From Gemmatimonadota bacterium (GTDB lineage: Bacteria > Gemmatimonadota > Gemmatimonadetes > Palauibacterales > Palauibacteraceae): 10,759 nucleotides of DNA. The stretch is from assembly GCA_030601615.1 (NCBI GenBank), contig JAUVTH010000030.1, forward strand, positions 1 through 10,759, read 5' to 3'. A model generated the notes under the pieces. That model had not been told where the DNA came from. It saw only the letters and a program-made list of their open reading frames with translations, and did not search any database. This document shows positions 6,110-10,759 of the stretch, piece after piece. The stretch's first letter is position 1. Every line of letters begins with the position of its first letter. Position numbers and translations under genes: made by a program.

Positions 6110-6505
6110 CTACCGCTTGGAGAACTGGAAACGCTTGCGGGCCTTCGGCTGGCCAGGCTTCTTTCGCTCGACGACCCTCGGATCTCTCGTCAGGAGGTCG
6201 TGCAACCTGAGTGTGGCCCGCATGTCTTCGTCGGACGATAGAATGGCACGGGCCACGGCCAACTGAAGCGCATCGGCCTGGCCGGACGGTCCTCCGCCCG
6301 AAATGCGGGCGTGGACGCCGAACTGGCCCTCAGTACCCGTCACTTCGAACGGCTTCGCTACCACTCCTCTGTGCCGCTCGAGCGGAAAGTAGTCGTCGAT
6401 GGCCCGACCGTTGATGCTCCACGAGCCATCACCGGGCCGAAGCCACACGCGCGCTACTGCCGACTTCCGCCGGCCTACCGCCTGGTAACTCGTGCTGTCC
6501 GCCAA
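6110..6505 (-). CDS. rpsI: Ribosomal protein S9, TTG start
   Basis: S9 is a small-subunit protein whose C-terminal tail reaches the P-site tRNA. From TTG at 6505 the protein has 131 residues, the normal length, beginning MADSTSYQAVGRRKSAVARV. The signature GGGPSGQADALQLAVARA is at 70-87. The tail is the expected basic ...KARKRFQFSKR, ending in Lys-Arg. GGAGG lies about 4 bases before the TTG. An in-frame ATG at 6586 would add 27 residues unlike S9 and would overlap the end of rplM, so I reject it. rplM ends 31 bases upstream; rplM-rpsI is an almost universal pair and rpsB follows in the same direction. Confidence 0.96.
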   Translation of the reverse strand: MADSTSYQAVGRRKSAVARVWLRPGDGSWSINGRAIDDYFPLERHRGVVAKPFEVTGTEGQFGVHARISGGGPSGQADALQLAVARAILSSDEDMRATLRLHDLLTRDPRVVERKKPGQPKARKRFQFSKR

Positions 6506-6536
6506 ACTTCCTCCGTGTCGTTGATCGCCGGGTCCT

Positions 6537-6965
6537 TCACACGTCCAGCGGCTTCGGCCGCTGTGCGGCGTGCGGGTGCTCTTCACCCGCGTACACCTTC
6601 AGCTTCTGCGCCATCTGTCGTCCGAGCGTGTTCTTCGGGAGCATTCCCTTGACCGCGCGCTCGATCACACGCTCGGGATGCTTCGAGATCATCGTCCGGA
6701 ACGGAATCAGACGCTCGCCGCCCATGTAACCACTATGACGGAAGTACTCCTTCTGCTCCGCTTTCCGTCCGGTGAGACGCACGTCTCGCGCGTTCACCAC
6801 GACCACGTAGTCGCCGACATCGAGATGCGTGCTGAACGTGGGCTTGTGCTTGCCCCTGAGAACGGAAGCTATGCGCGTGGCGAGACGCCCCAGGACCTGG
6901 TCCCTGGCGTCCACGACGAACCACTCGTGCTGTATTTCGCCCGCCTTTACCGAATACGTCTTCAT
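6537..6965 (-). CDS. rplM: Ribosomal protein L13
   Basis: L13 is an early-assembling large-subunit protein. It has 142 residues, the normal length. Visible landmarks are HEWFVVDARDQVLGRLAT (13-30), GDYVVVVNARDVRLTGRK (51-68), YFRHSGYMGG (74-83) and the family signature region VKGMLPKNTLGRQMAQKLKV (105-124) followed by YAGEEHPHAAQ. The ATG at 6965 has a GAGG site about 10 bases upstream. It is the first gene of rplM-rpsI-rpsB. It is preceded by a promoter and a leader of roughly 115 bases that can fold into a terminator-like hairpin, so attenuation or autogenous control is possible. Confidence 0.98.
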   Translation of the reverse strand: MKTYSVKAGEIQHEWFVVDARDQVLGRLATRIASVLRGKHKPTFSTHLDVGDYVVVVNARDVRLTGRKAEQKEYFRHSGYMGGERLIPFRTMISKHPERVIERAVKGMLPKNTLGRQMAQKLKVYAGEEHPHAAQRPKPLDV

Positions 6966-7030
6966 TCCCGGATCGCCTCACTCGCTCAGCACCGGAGGCG
7001 CCTTCGCTCGTTCGTTTCGAAACTGGGGAG

Positions 7031-7066
7031 AAAAAGCGGGCCGCCCCGCACGTGGCGGCAGCGGCC
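7031..7066 (-). terminator. Terminator-like hairpin in the rplM leader (possible attenuator)
   Basis: Minus strand: GGCCGC (7066-7061) pairs with GCGGCC (7044-7039). Inside, CCGC (7058-7055) pairs with GCGG (7049-7046) around CACGT. Downstream come CGC and five T (7035-7031). The T tract is short and 3 bases from the stem, so this may be an attenuator, a read-through terminator for the sigma gene, or only a structured leader. Confidence 0.45.
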
Positions 7067-7090
7067 GAATCATCCCACTTGCAGCCGGGC

Positions 7091-7119
7091 AAGCTAAAGA
7101 TGGTGTATGCGGGTGTCAA
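7091..7119 (-). promoter_or_regulatory. Sigma-70-type promoter for rplM-rpsI-rpsB
   Basis: Minus strand: TTGACA (7119-7114), a 17-base spacer, then TAGCTT (7096-7091). The -35 is perfect, the -10 keeps the key T, A and final T, and the spacing is ideal. It starts about 20 bases after the sigma gene's stop codon and points at rplM. Confidence 0.7.
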
Positions 7120-7139
7120 GGCGCGCGGTGGAGGAATTG

Positions 7140-8051
7140 TCAGCGGTCGCGGAAGGACTCCAGGACCCTTCCGGTGGCCCCCAGCCTCAGGCGGACCAGG
7201 GCTCGGTCCTTGATCTGCCGGATTCGCTCACGACTGACCGAAAACTTGCGCCCGATCGCCTCCAGCGTATGCGCCTCCTGGCCGTCAAGGCCGAAGTACA
7301 GCTTGAGGATGCTCGCCTCACGTTCCGGCAGGTGCGTCAGGCTGGCTTCGAGGACGTCCCGCAGTGCCTCCCGCTGCGTCCTCTCATCGGGCTCCTCGCC
7401 TTCCCTGTCCGGAATCAGCTCGAGCAACGACGTATCTTCCGTATCGGGAACCGGCGCGTCCAGGGATACGTATCCGCTCTTCATTCCCAGGGCCCGTTGA
7501 ACATCTTCCACCGACAGCCCGAGCTCCATCCCCACCTCGTCCGCGGTCGCACGGCGTCCCAGCTCCTGGCTCAACCGCCTGGAGGTACGGACCACCTTGT
7601 TCGCCTGGTCCATCCGCCCGACCGGGACTCGGACGATCCTCGACTGCTCGGCGATCGCCTGCATCATGGCTTGCCGGATCCACCACACGGCGTAGGATAT
7701 GAAGCGGACTCCCTTGGTCTCGTCGAAGCGCCGGGCCGCGCGCATGAGCCCGAGGTTGCCTTCGTTCACGAGATCGCCGAATGCGACGCCATGATTCCGG
7801 TAGCGTTTGGCGACCGTGACCACGAAGCGCAGGTTCGTGGCGACCAGGCGGTTGAGAGCCTCTTCGTCGCCACCGCGGATGGCCTGCGCGAGACGGATTT
7901 CGTCCTCACGCTCCAGGATCGGGTGCCCGGCGATCTCCTTGAGATAGAGATCCAGGGAACTGCCGCTGCTGTCCGCGTTACGGGCCATGCTCCTCGCGTC
8001 TTCGACGATGTCGGGAAGTGGCCGCGTCGACGCGATCGCCACGCGACGCAT
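7140..8051 (-). CDS. RNA polymerase sigma factor, sigma-70 family (RpoD/RpoS-like, group 1/2)
   Basis: This 303-residue sigma factor carries the regions needed for promoter recognition in order. Region 1.2 begins at SLDLYLKEIAGHPIL (32-46). Regions 2.1-2.4 run from about 60 to 140, with NLRFVVTVAKRY (73-84), the core-binding segment FGDLVNEGNLGLMRAARRFD (91-110), and the -10-reading helix FISYAVWWIRQAMMQAI (117-133). Region 3 is about 150-195. Region 4 is about 228-290, with the helix-turn-helix LEAIGRKFSVSRERIRQIKD (263-282). There is no long region 1.1 and no insert between 1.2 and 2.1, so it is more like a group 2 factor or a compact primary sigma. It starts 9 bases after lepB with a weak ribosome site; Met23 is an alternative start. 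I do not give a symbol because the group cannot be decided here. Confidence 0.92.
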   Translation of the reverse strand: MRRVAIASTRPLPDIVEDARSMARNADSSGSSLDLYLKEIAGHPILEREDEIRLAQAIRGGDEEALNRLVATNLRFVVTVAKRYRNHGVAFGDLVNEGNLGLMRAARRFDETKGVRFISYAVWWIRQAMMQAIAEQSRIVRVPVGRMDQANKVVRTSRRLSQELGRRATADEVGMELGLSVEDVQRALGMKSGYVSLDAPVPDTEDTSLLELIPDREGEEPDERTQREALRDVLEASLTHLPEREASILKLYFGLDGQEAHTLEAIGRKFSVSRERIRQIKDRALVRLRLGATGRVLESFRDR

Positions 8052-8060
8052 TCCGGATCG

Positions 8061-8810
8061 TCAATCAATGGGGTTGAACAGCCGGCTCCATCGAATTTCA
8101 GTCAGCCACGGAAACGGCGCTATCTTGTTCCGATCGTACGAGAAGTAGATGATCAAGGGTCGCCCCTTGATGGACTCGTCCGGAACGAATCCCCAGTACC
8201 TCGAGTCTTCGGAGTTGTCCCGATTGTCCCCCATGACGAAGAAGCTCTCCGGCGGCACCGTGATCGGCCCCCAGTTGTCCCTGGTCGGACGATACTCCTG
8301 GAGCCGTCTTCCGCCTTCGACCAGATACGTGCGCTGCCAGTCGAATTGGGGACTCCGCGGATCTTCGTAAGGCCTCGTGTGTCGCGCGTACGGCTCGGCT
8401 ACCTGTCCTCCGTTGCGATACAAGACACCTTCGACCATCAACAGCGTGTCACCCGGCAGCCCGACGATCCGCTTGACGTAGTTCGTGTTCGGCGCCTGCC
8501 GCGCGGCAGGGGGCGGAGAGAACACCACGATGTCACCCCGAGCGGGGGGATCGATGGCGGGAAGCCGGACGCCCGTGCCCGGCAACTCCGCCCCATAGAC
8601 CATCTTGTTGACGAGGAGGAAGTCACCCACGAGCAACGTCTGCTCCATCGATCCCGTCGGGATCTGGAACGCCTCGACCACGAAAGTCCTGACGAGAATG
8701 AACAGCAGGAAGGCGACCGCGATGGACTTGGTCCATTCCCACAGCCAGCGTCCGACCGAACCGTTGTCGGCTTCCTGGTCGCGTTTCGCCTTCTTCACGG
8801 ATTTGCTCAT
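8061..8810 (-). CDS. lepB: Signal peptidase I
   Basis: LepB cuts N-terminal signal peptides from exported proteins at the outer face of the cytoplasmic membrane. The protein has 249 residues: a basic cytoplasmic N-terminus (1-25), one membrane span (about 28-44, SIAVAFLLFILV), then the catalytic domain. The nucleophile is Ser54 in IPTGSMEQTLLVGD (50-63) and the general base is Lys113 in NYVKRIVGLPGD (110-121). Box E GDNRDNSEDSRYWG is at 194-207. One membrane span is typical of non-enterobacterial enzymes. The ATG at 8810 follows a purine-rich GAGAGAGG/AGAGG stretch. The sigma factor gene follows after 9 bases, suggesting co-transcription. Confidence 0.97.
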   Translation of the reverse strand: MSKSVKKAKRDQEADNGSVGRWLWEWTKSIAVAFLLFILVRTFVVEAFQIPTGSMEQTLLVGDFLLVNKMVYGAELPGTGVRLPAIDPPARGDIVVFSPPPAARQAPNTNYVKRIVGLPGDTLLMVEGVLYRNGGQVAEPYARHTRPYEDPRSPQFDWQRTYLVEGGRRLQEYRPTRDNWGPITVPPESFFVMGDNRDNSEDSRYWGFVPDESIKGRPLIIYFSYDRNKIAPFPWLTEIRWSRLFNPID

Positions 8811-8836
8811 GCCTCTGTACGCCTCTCTCGATGATT

Positions 8837-8853
8837 CCGACCTTTGGGGTCGG
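8837..8853 (-). other. Small hairpin in the lepB leader
   Basis: CCGACC (8837-8842) and GGTCGG (8848-8853) form a perfect 6-bp stem with a 5-base loop, 27 bases before the lepB ATG. No T tract follows on the minus strand, so it is not an intrinsic terminator for the upstream gene. The rest of the 232-base gap 8811-9042 shows no convincing promoter or gene. Confidence 0.35.
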
Positions 8854-9042
8854 CATTACAACGATCAATCCGGCCTGTTCGCGAAGCCGGGGCTCAAGCG
8901 GCCACCCCGCTGTCAGGCAACCTACCCCTTCGCTCGATCATGCGTTCCCGGGCCGGACCCATGACCGCGGGACGCCACGATACCAATGGAAGCTCGTTGT
9001 CGCGCTCAACGTCGATTCAACTCGCTCCTCCGAGGGCATGCG

Positions 9043-9714
9043 TCAGTCTCCATCGCCCCGGTCGATCCTGACGATCAGCTCGCCGCCCTCGACCTCGAAC
9101 CGCTCTACTCGAGCCGGGAGCGGAATCAGCAGCAGCTTCCCCGTGGTCTCGACTCCGGGCAGGTCGAGGCTCCCGAGAATCCAGGGTACCATCATCGACG
9201 GAACCACGACGGATCCGGCCTGGAGAGTCACAACCTCGATGGTCGCGACTCCCGGCTGAAGCACGCCCGGCGCCAGTTCCACCACGACTCTCGCGGAATC
9301 GGTCAGAAGGCGTTCCACCAACTCGGGGGATGCCAGGCCATCCAGCTCCCTCGGGTCCACGCGGGCAGACACGAGGAGCGTGCTGTCCCGCAGCTCCACG
9401 AGGAGGTCGCTGACCCCAGCCGGCAGGAGGGGCTCGGCACGATACGTCAGCAGGCTCTGGATCTCCGCCTGACTCAGCTCCAGGCCGGCCGCACCACCGG
9501 ATTCCGCCAGGCGTCCCAACTCTTCTTCGGCCCGGCGGGCCAGGTCCTCGCTCGGCTGCGAGGACGCCGTGATCTCCAGCCGGTTCCACCAGCCCGCGAT
9601 ATCATCTCGAAACCACCAGCCTGCTGCAACGACCACCAGGATCAGCGTCAGGCAGCCGATTCGAGAAAGACAGTTCTTGACCAATTCCACCCCCCGAGCG
9701 CGACTCGCGCTCAA
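9043..9714 (-). CDS. Unrecognised membrane-anchored protein between thpR and lepB
   Basis: I do not recognise the family. From TTG at 9714 it has 223 residues. A short basic N-terminus precedes one membrane span at about 19-35 (IGCLTLILVVVAAGWWF), with no convincing lipobox or cleavage site. Trp-rich residues and a charged helix (54-72) follow. Then comes a domain of alternating short hydrophobic strands: GLELSQAEIQSLL (77-89), GVSDLLVELRDSTLLVSARV (100-119), ARVVVEL (141-147), ATIEVVTLQAGSVVVP (157-172) and ARVERFEVEGGELIVRI (201-217). This suggests a beta-rich domain outside the membrane. The strand pattern vaguely recalls lipid-binding BPI/LmeA-like (DUF2993) proteins, but that is a guess. 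The TTG overlaps the thpR stop as TTGA; GTG at 9690, behind a G-rich stretch, is an alternative start. Confidence 0.8.
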   Translation of the reverse strand: MSASRARGVELVKNCLSRIGCLTLILVVVAAGWWFRDDIAGWWNRLEITASSQPSEDLARRAEEELGRLAESGGAAGLELSQAEIQSLLTYRAEPLLPAGVSDLLVELRDSTLLVSARVDPRELDGLASPELVERLLTDSARVVVELAPGVLQPGVATIEVVTLQAGSVVVPSMMVPWILGSLDLPGVETTGKLLLIPLPARVERFEVEGGELIVRIDRGDGD

Positions 9715-10277
9715 CCCCTTTTCCCCAGACGGGCGGCCACCAGGCGCGTATGAACGGCACCTGCCGGCCCGAGTTTGCTCTGCATCAGATCGAGATGCGT
9801 CACCCTGTACTCGTCCGTGATCTTGAGCGACCGCGCTATTTCCTCGAGCCGGCGAAACTCGCCGGCTTCGGCCTCATGTGGGACCCGCCCCAGAGTCACG
9901 TGTGGTTGGTACGGACGTTCCTCCCTCGGAATGTCCAGCTCCCCGAACCGCCTCTCGAGGTCGTCCTTGATGAACCTCAGCGCGGGCGTCGGTTCCACAC
10001 CGAGCCACACCACCCTCGGCCTGCGGGGCGACGGAAACGCTCCTATCGAACCGAACCTCATGTCGAACGGACGGAACCGGCCCGCCACTTCGACGAGGAC
10101 GCTGGAGATCGCATCCACCTCTGAGTTGGGCACCTCTCCCATGAACTTGAGGGTGAGATGTACCTCGTCCGGTTCGGTCCACCGTCCGGGGATCCCGGCT
10201 TCCTCGAGCGGACGACAGAGCCGGGCGATCTTCTGGCGCAGTCGGGCCGGGTAATTCACGGCCACGAAGAGGCGCAT
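9711..10277 (-). CDS. thpR: RNA 2',3'-cyclic phosphodiesterase (2H family, former '2'-5' RNA ligase')
   Basis: This 188-residue 2H phosphoesterase opens 2',3'-cyclic phosphates on RNA ends to 2'-phosphomonoesters and can join tRNA halves by a 2'-5' bond in vitro. Both catalytic tetrapeptides are present: HLTL (40-43) within EVHLTLKFMGEV and HVTL (126-129) within PYQPHVTLGRV. The N-terminus MRLFVAVNYP is typical. The length is close to the usual 175-190. The ATG at 10277 has AGG about 4 bases upstream. The gene overlaps the following membrane-protein gene by 4 bases and is the first of the minus-strand group; queD diverges from it. Confidence 0.95.
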   Translation of the reverse strand: MRLFVAVNYPARLRQKIARLCRPLEEAGIPGRWTEPDEVHLTLKFMGEVPNSEVDAISSVLVEVAGRFRPFDMRFGSIGAFPSPRRPRVVWLGVEPTPALRFIKDDLERRFGELDIPREERPYQPHVTLGRVPHEAEAGEFRRLEEIARSLKITDEYRVTHLDLMQSKLGPAGAVHTRLVAARLGKRG

Positions 10278-10323
10278 GCTACCTCGCTTCCCTGTACCTC
10301 GGTCTCGGACTCCCTGGCAACCT

Positions 10324-10351
10324 GCTGAAGAACCCTGGTTCGATCTTCAGC
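10324..10351. other. Hairpin between thpR and the inserted element
   Basis: GCTGAAGA (10324-10331) and TCTTCAGC (10344-10351) are perfect 8-bp inverted arms around 12 bases, 46 bases before the thpR ATG. It overlaps TGCTGAAGAACCCTGG (10323-10338), which matches 15 of 16 bases of the 290-bp element's terminal repeat (170-185). No other promoter-like signal for thpR is clear in 10278-10453. Confidence 0.4.
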
Positions 10352-10517
10352 GGCATCCATAAGCTGGCCCGTGGCGCGCGGCGGCGGCAAGAGCACCGCG
10401 ACTCGACCCGGGATGCGCCGACGTCCGACGTGGTGTACGATGATCGGGTTCCAGGTGTACCGTCTCAATAGTCTGGTAGTCACCGAGAGCGTCGAGAAGC
10501 CCGATTCGGCAAGGCGC

Positions 10518-10553
10518 GGCGACGAAGGCATGGCATTGCTATTTCGACGAGCC
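10518..10553 (+). repeat. Bulged-hairpin core shared with the 290-bp element
   Basis: GAA (10524-10526), GGC bulge, ATGGC, ATT loop, GCTAT (10538-10542), TTC (10543-10545), then GACGA. The stem uses one G-T pair. The same order of parts, including a 3-base bulge on the 5' side, appears on the minus strand at 386-364. Confidence 0.5.
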
Positions 10554-10587
10554 GCCACACAGCCGGGCGGAGTGGATCGGCGCTCGA

Positions 10588-10616
10588 TTGACAGCGGAAT
10601 TACTGAGACGTTACAC
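10588..10616 (+). promoter_or_regulatory. Possible queD promoter within the inserted element
   Basis: TTGACA (10588-10593), a 17-base spacer, then TTACAC (10611-10616); TACACC with an 18-base spacer is an alternative. The -35 is perfect and the -10 poor. The -10 region lies within the element's right terminal repeat, about 30 bases before the queD ATG. Confidence 0.4.
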
Positions 10617-10645
10617 CAGTCATCCAAGCAGGAGAGCCGGGTGCA

Positions 10646-10759
10646 ATGACCGAGTACAGAGTCACCGTGGGCAAAGAAACGCTGGTTTTCGCCGCCGGCC
10701 ACTTCATCACGCATGGTAACGGCGCGTGTGAATCACTGCACGGCCACAACTATAGAGTC
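10646..10759 (+). CDS. queD: 6-pyruvoyl-tetrahydropterin synthase / QueD family (N-terminal 38 codons)
   Basis: The gene runs off the right edge; 38 codons are visible. The pattern FAAGHF (15-20), Cys28 and LHGHNYRV (31-38) is diagnostic for the PTPS/QueD family. His19, His32 and His34 are the expected zinc ligands and Cys28 the expected catalytic cysteine. The family makes 6-carboxy-tetrahydropterin (QueD, queuosine and 7-deazaguanine route) or 6-pyruvoyl-tetrahydropterin from dihydroneopterin triphosphate. Bacterial members are most often QueD, but the fragment cannot separate the two and no other queuosine gene is in view. The ATG at 10646 has GGAGAG (10631-10636) about 10 bases upstream. 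It is the only plus-strand gene and diverges from thpR. Confidence 0.85.
   Translation, partial: MTEYRVTVGKETLVFAAGHFITHGNGACESLHGHNYRV

Larger units (their letters stand above)
10454..10617. mobile_element. Second MITE-like inverted-repeat element, 164 bp
   Basis: The left end is GGTGTACCGTCTCAATAGTC (10454-10473). The reverse complement of the right end (10617-10598) is GGTGTAACGTCTCAGTAATT. They match at 16 of 20 positions, with 15 of the first 17. The interior holds no gene. It carries a bulged hairpin at 10524-10545 that resembles the core of the 290-bp element, 70 bases from the left end (68 in the other). Bases inside the TIR (AATAG, then CTGG) also line up between the two elements. 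No clear target duplication is visible, so the exact ends are uncertain and it may be old. With the hairpin at 10324-10351, this accounts for the features I see in the 368-base thpR-queD gap. Confidence 0.6.

Noticed and set aside
6506..6586. Longer rpsI start at ATG 6586
   Set aside because: It would add 27 residues unlike any S9 and overlap the end of rplM; TTG 6505 has GGAGG and gives the normal S9 length.
7014..7023. Palindrome GTTTCGAAAC in the rplM leader as an operator
   Set aside because: Ten symmetric bases alone, without a second copy or a recognisable regulator, are not enough for a separate call.
7107..8834. 575-codon plus-strand ORF opposite the sigma factor and lepB
   Set aside because: It is the antisense frame of two certain genes in GC-rich DNA, with Arg/Pro/His-rich composition and no family resemblance.
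8811..9042. Possible promoter or small gene in the 232-base gap before lepB
   Set aside because: Candidate -35/-10 pairs had wrong spacing or poor matches, and no ORF had a ribosome site.
10371..10649. 92-codon plus-strand ORF whose stop overlaps the queD ATG
   Set aside because: The ATGA overlap is attractive, but the frame reads through both ends of the inserted element, and a better promoter for queD lies inside it.
10256..10714. 152-codon minus-strand ORF upstream of thpR
   Set aside because: It overlaps the thpR start, crosses the 164-bp element end to end and the opposite queD start. The last 35 codons look slightly gene-like, but there is too little to call a gene remnant.
1..10759. 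CRISPR array, tRNA, rRNA, phage or defence system
   Set aside because: No spaced direct repeats, no cloverleaf or rRNA-like stretch, and no gene of those types was seen; the window is mostly core translation and processing genes.

Overview
This is a GC-rich bacterial housekeeping segment. Every recognisable gene except the last one is on the minus strand, so transcription runs from right to left. Nothing in the sequence fixes the taxon. The high GC3, the several GTG/TTG starts, the order rplM-rpsI-rpsB-tsf-pyrH-frr followed by tilS-hpt-ftsH, and the ribosomal protein S2 with a long acidic tail suggest a high-GC, non-proteobacterial lineage. Gemmatimonadota or a neighbour is my low-confidence guess.

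Layout from right to left (direction of transcription). A truncated queD/PTPS-family gene starts at 10646 on the plus strand. It diverges from thpR (RNA 2',3'-cyclic phosphodiesterase), which overlaps an unnamed membrane-anchored protein. After a 232-base gap come lepB (signal peptidase I) and, 9 bases later, a sigma-70 family factor. A good promoter just past the sigma gene starts the translation block rplM-rpsI-rpsB (L13, S9, S2), which ends in a strong intrinsic terminator. Then tsf-pyrH-frr (EF-Ts, UMP kinase, ribosome recycling factor) run closely into an unrecognised 109-codon ORF, tilS (tRNA-Ile lysidine synthetase), hpt (hypoxanthine phosphoribosyltransferase) and the first 42 codons of ftsH.

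The less ordinary content is in the gaps and at gene edges. A 290-bp element with 22-bp terminal inverted repeats and a CTAT target duplication sits exactly at the hpt stop codon, between hpt and ftsH. A second, 164-bp inverted-repeat element sits between thpR and queD and may supply the queD promoter. The two share an internal bulged-hairpin core at nearly the same distance (68 and 70 bases) from one end, so they look like diverged members of one non-autonomous (MITE-like) family. tilS has no ATG, GTG or TTG early enough to encode its conserved N-terminus. A CTG with an ideally spaced GGAGG, overlapping the upstream stop codon, is the best start. The 109-codon ORF before it has its own GGAGGT. 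I see no CRISPR array, tRNA, rRNA, phage or defence system in the window.
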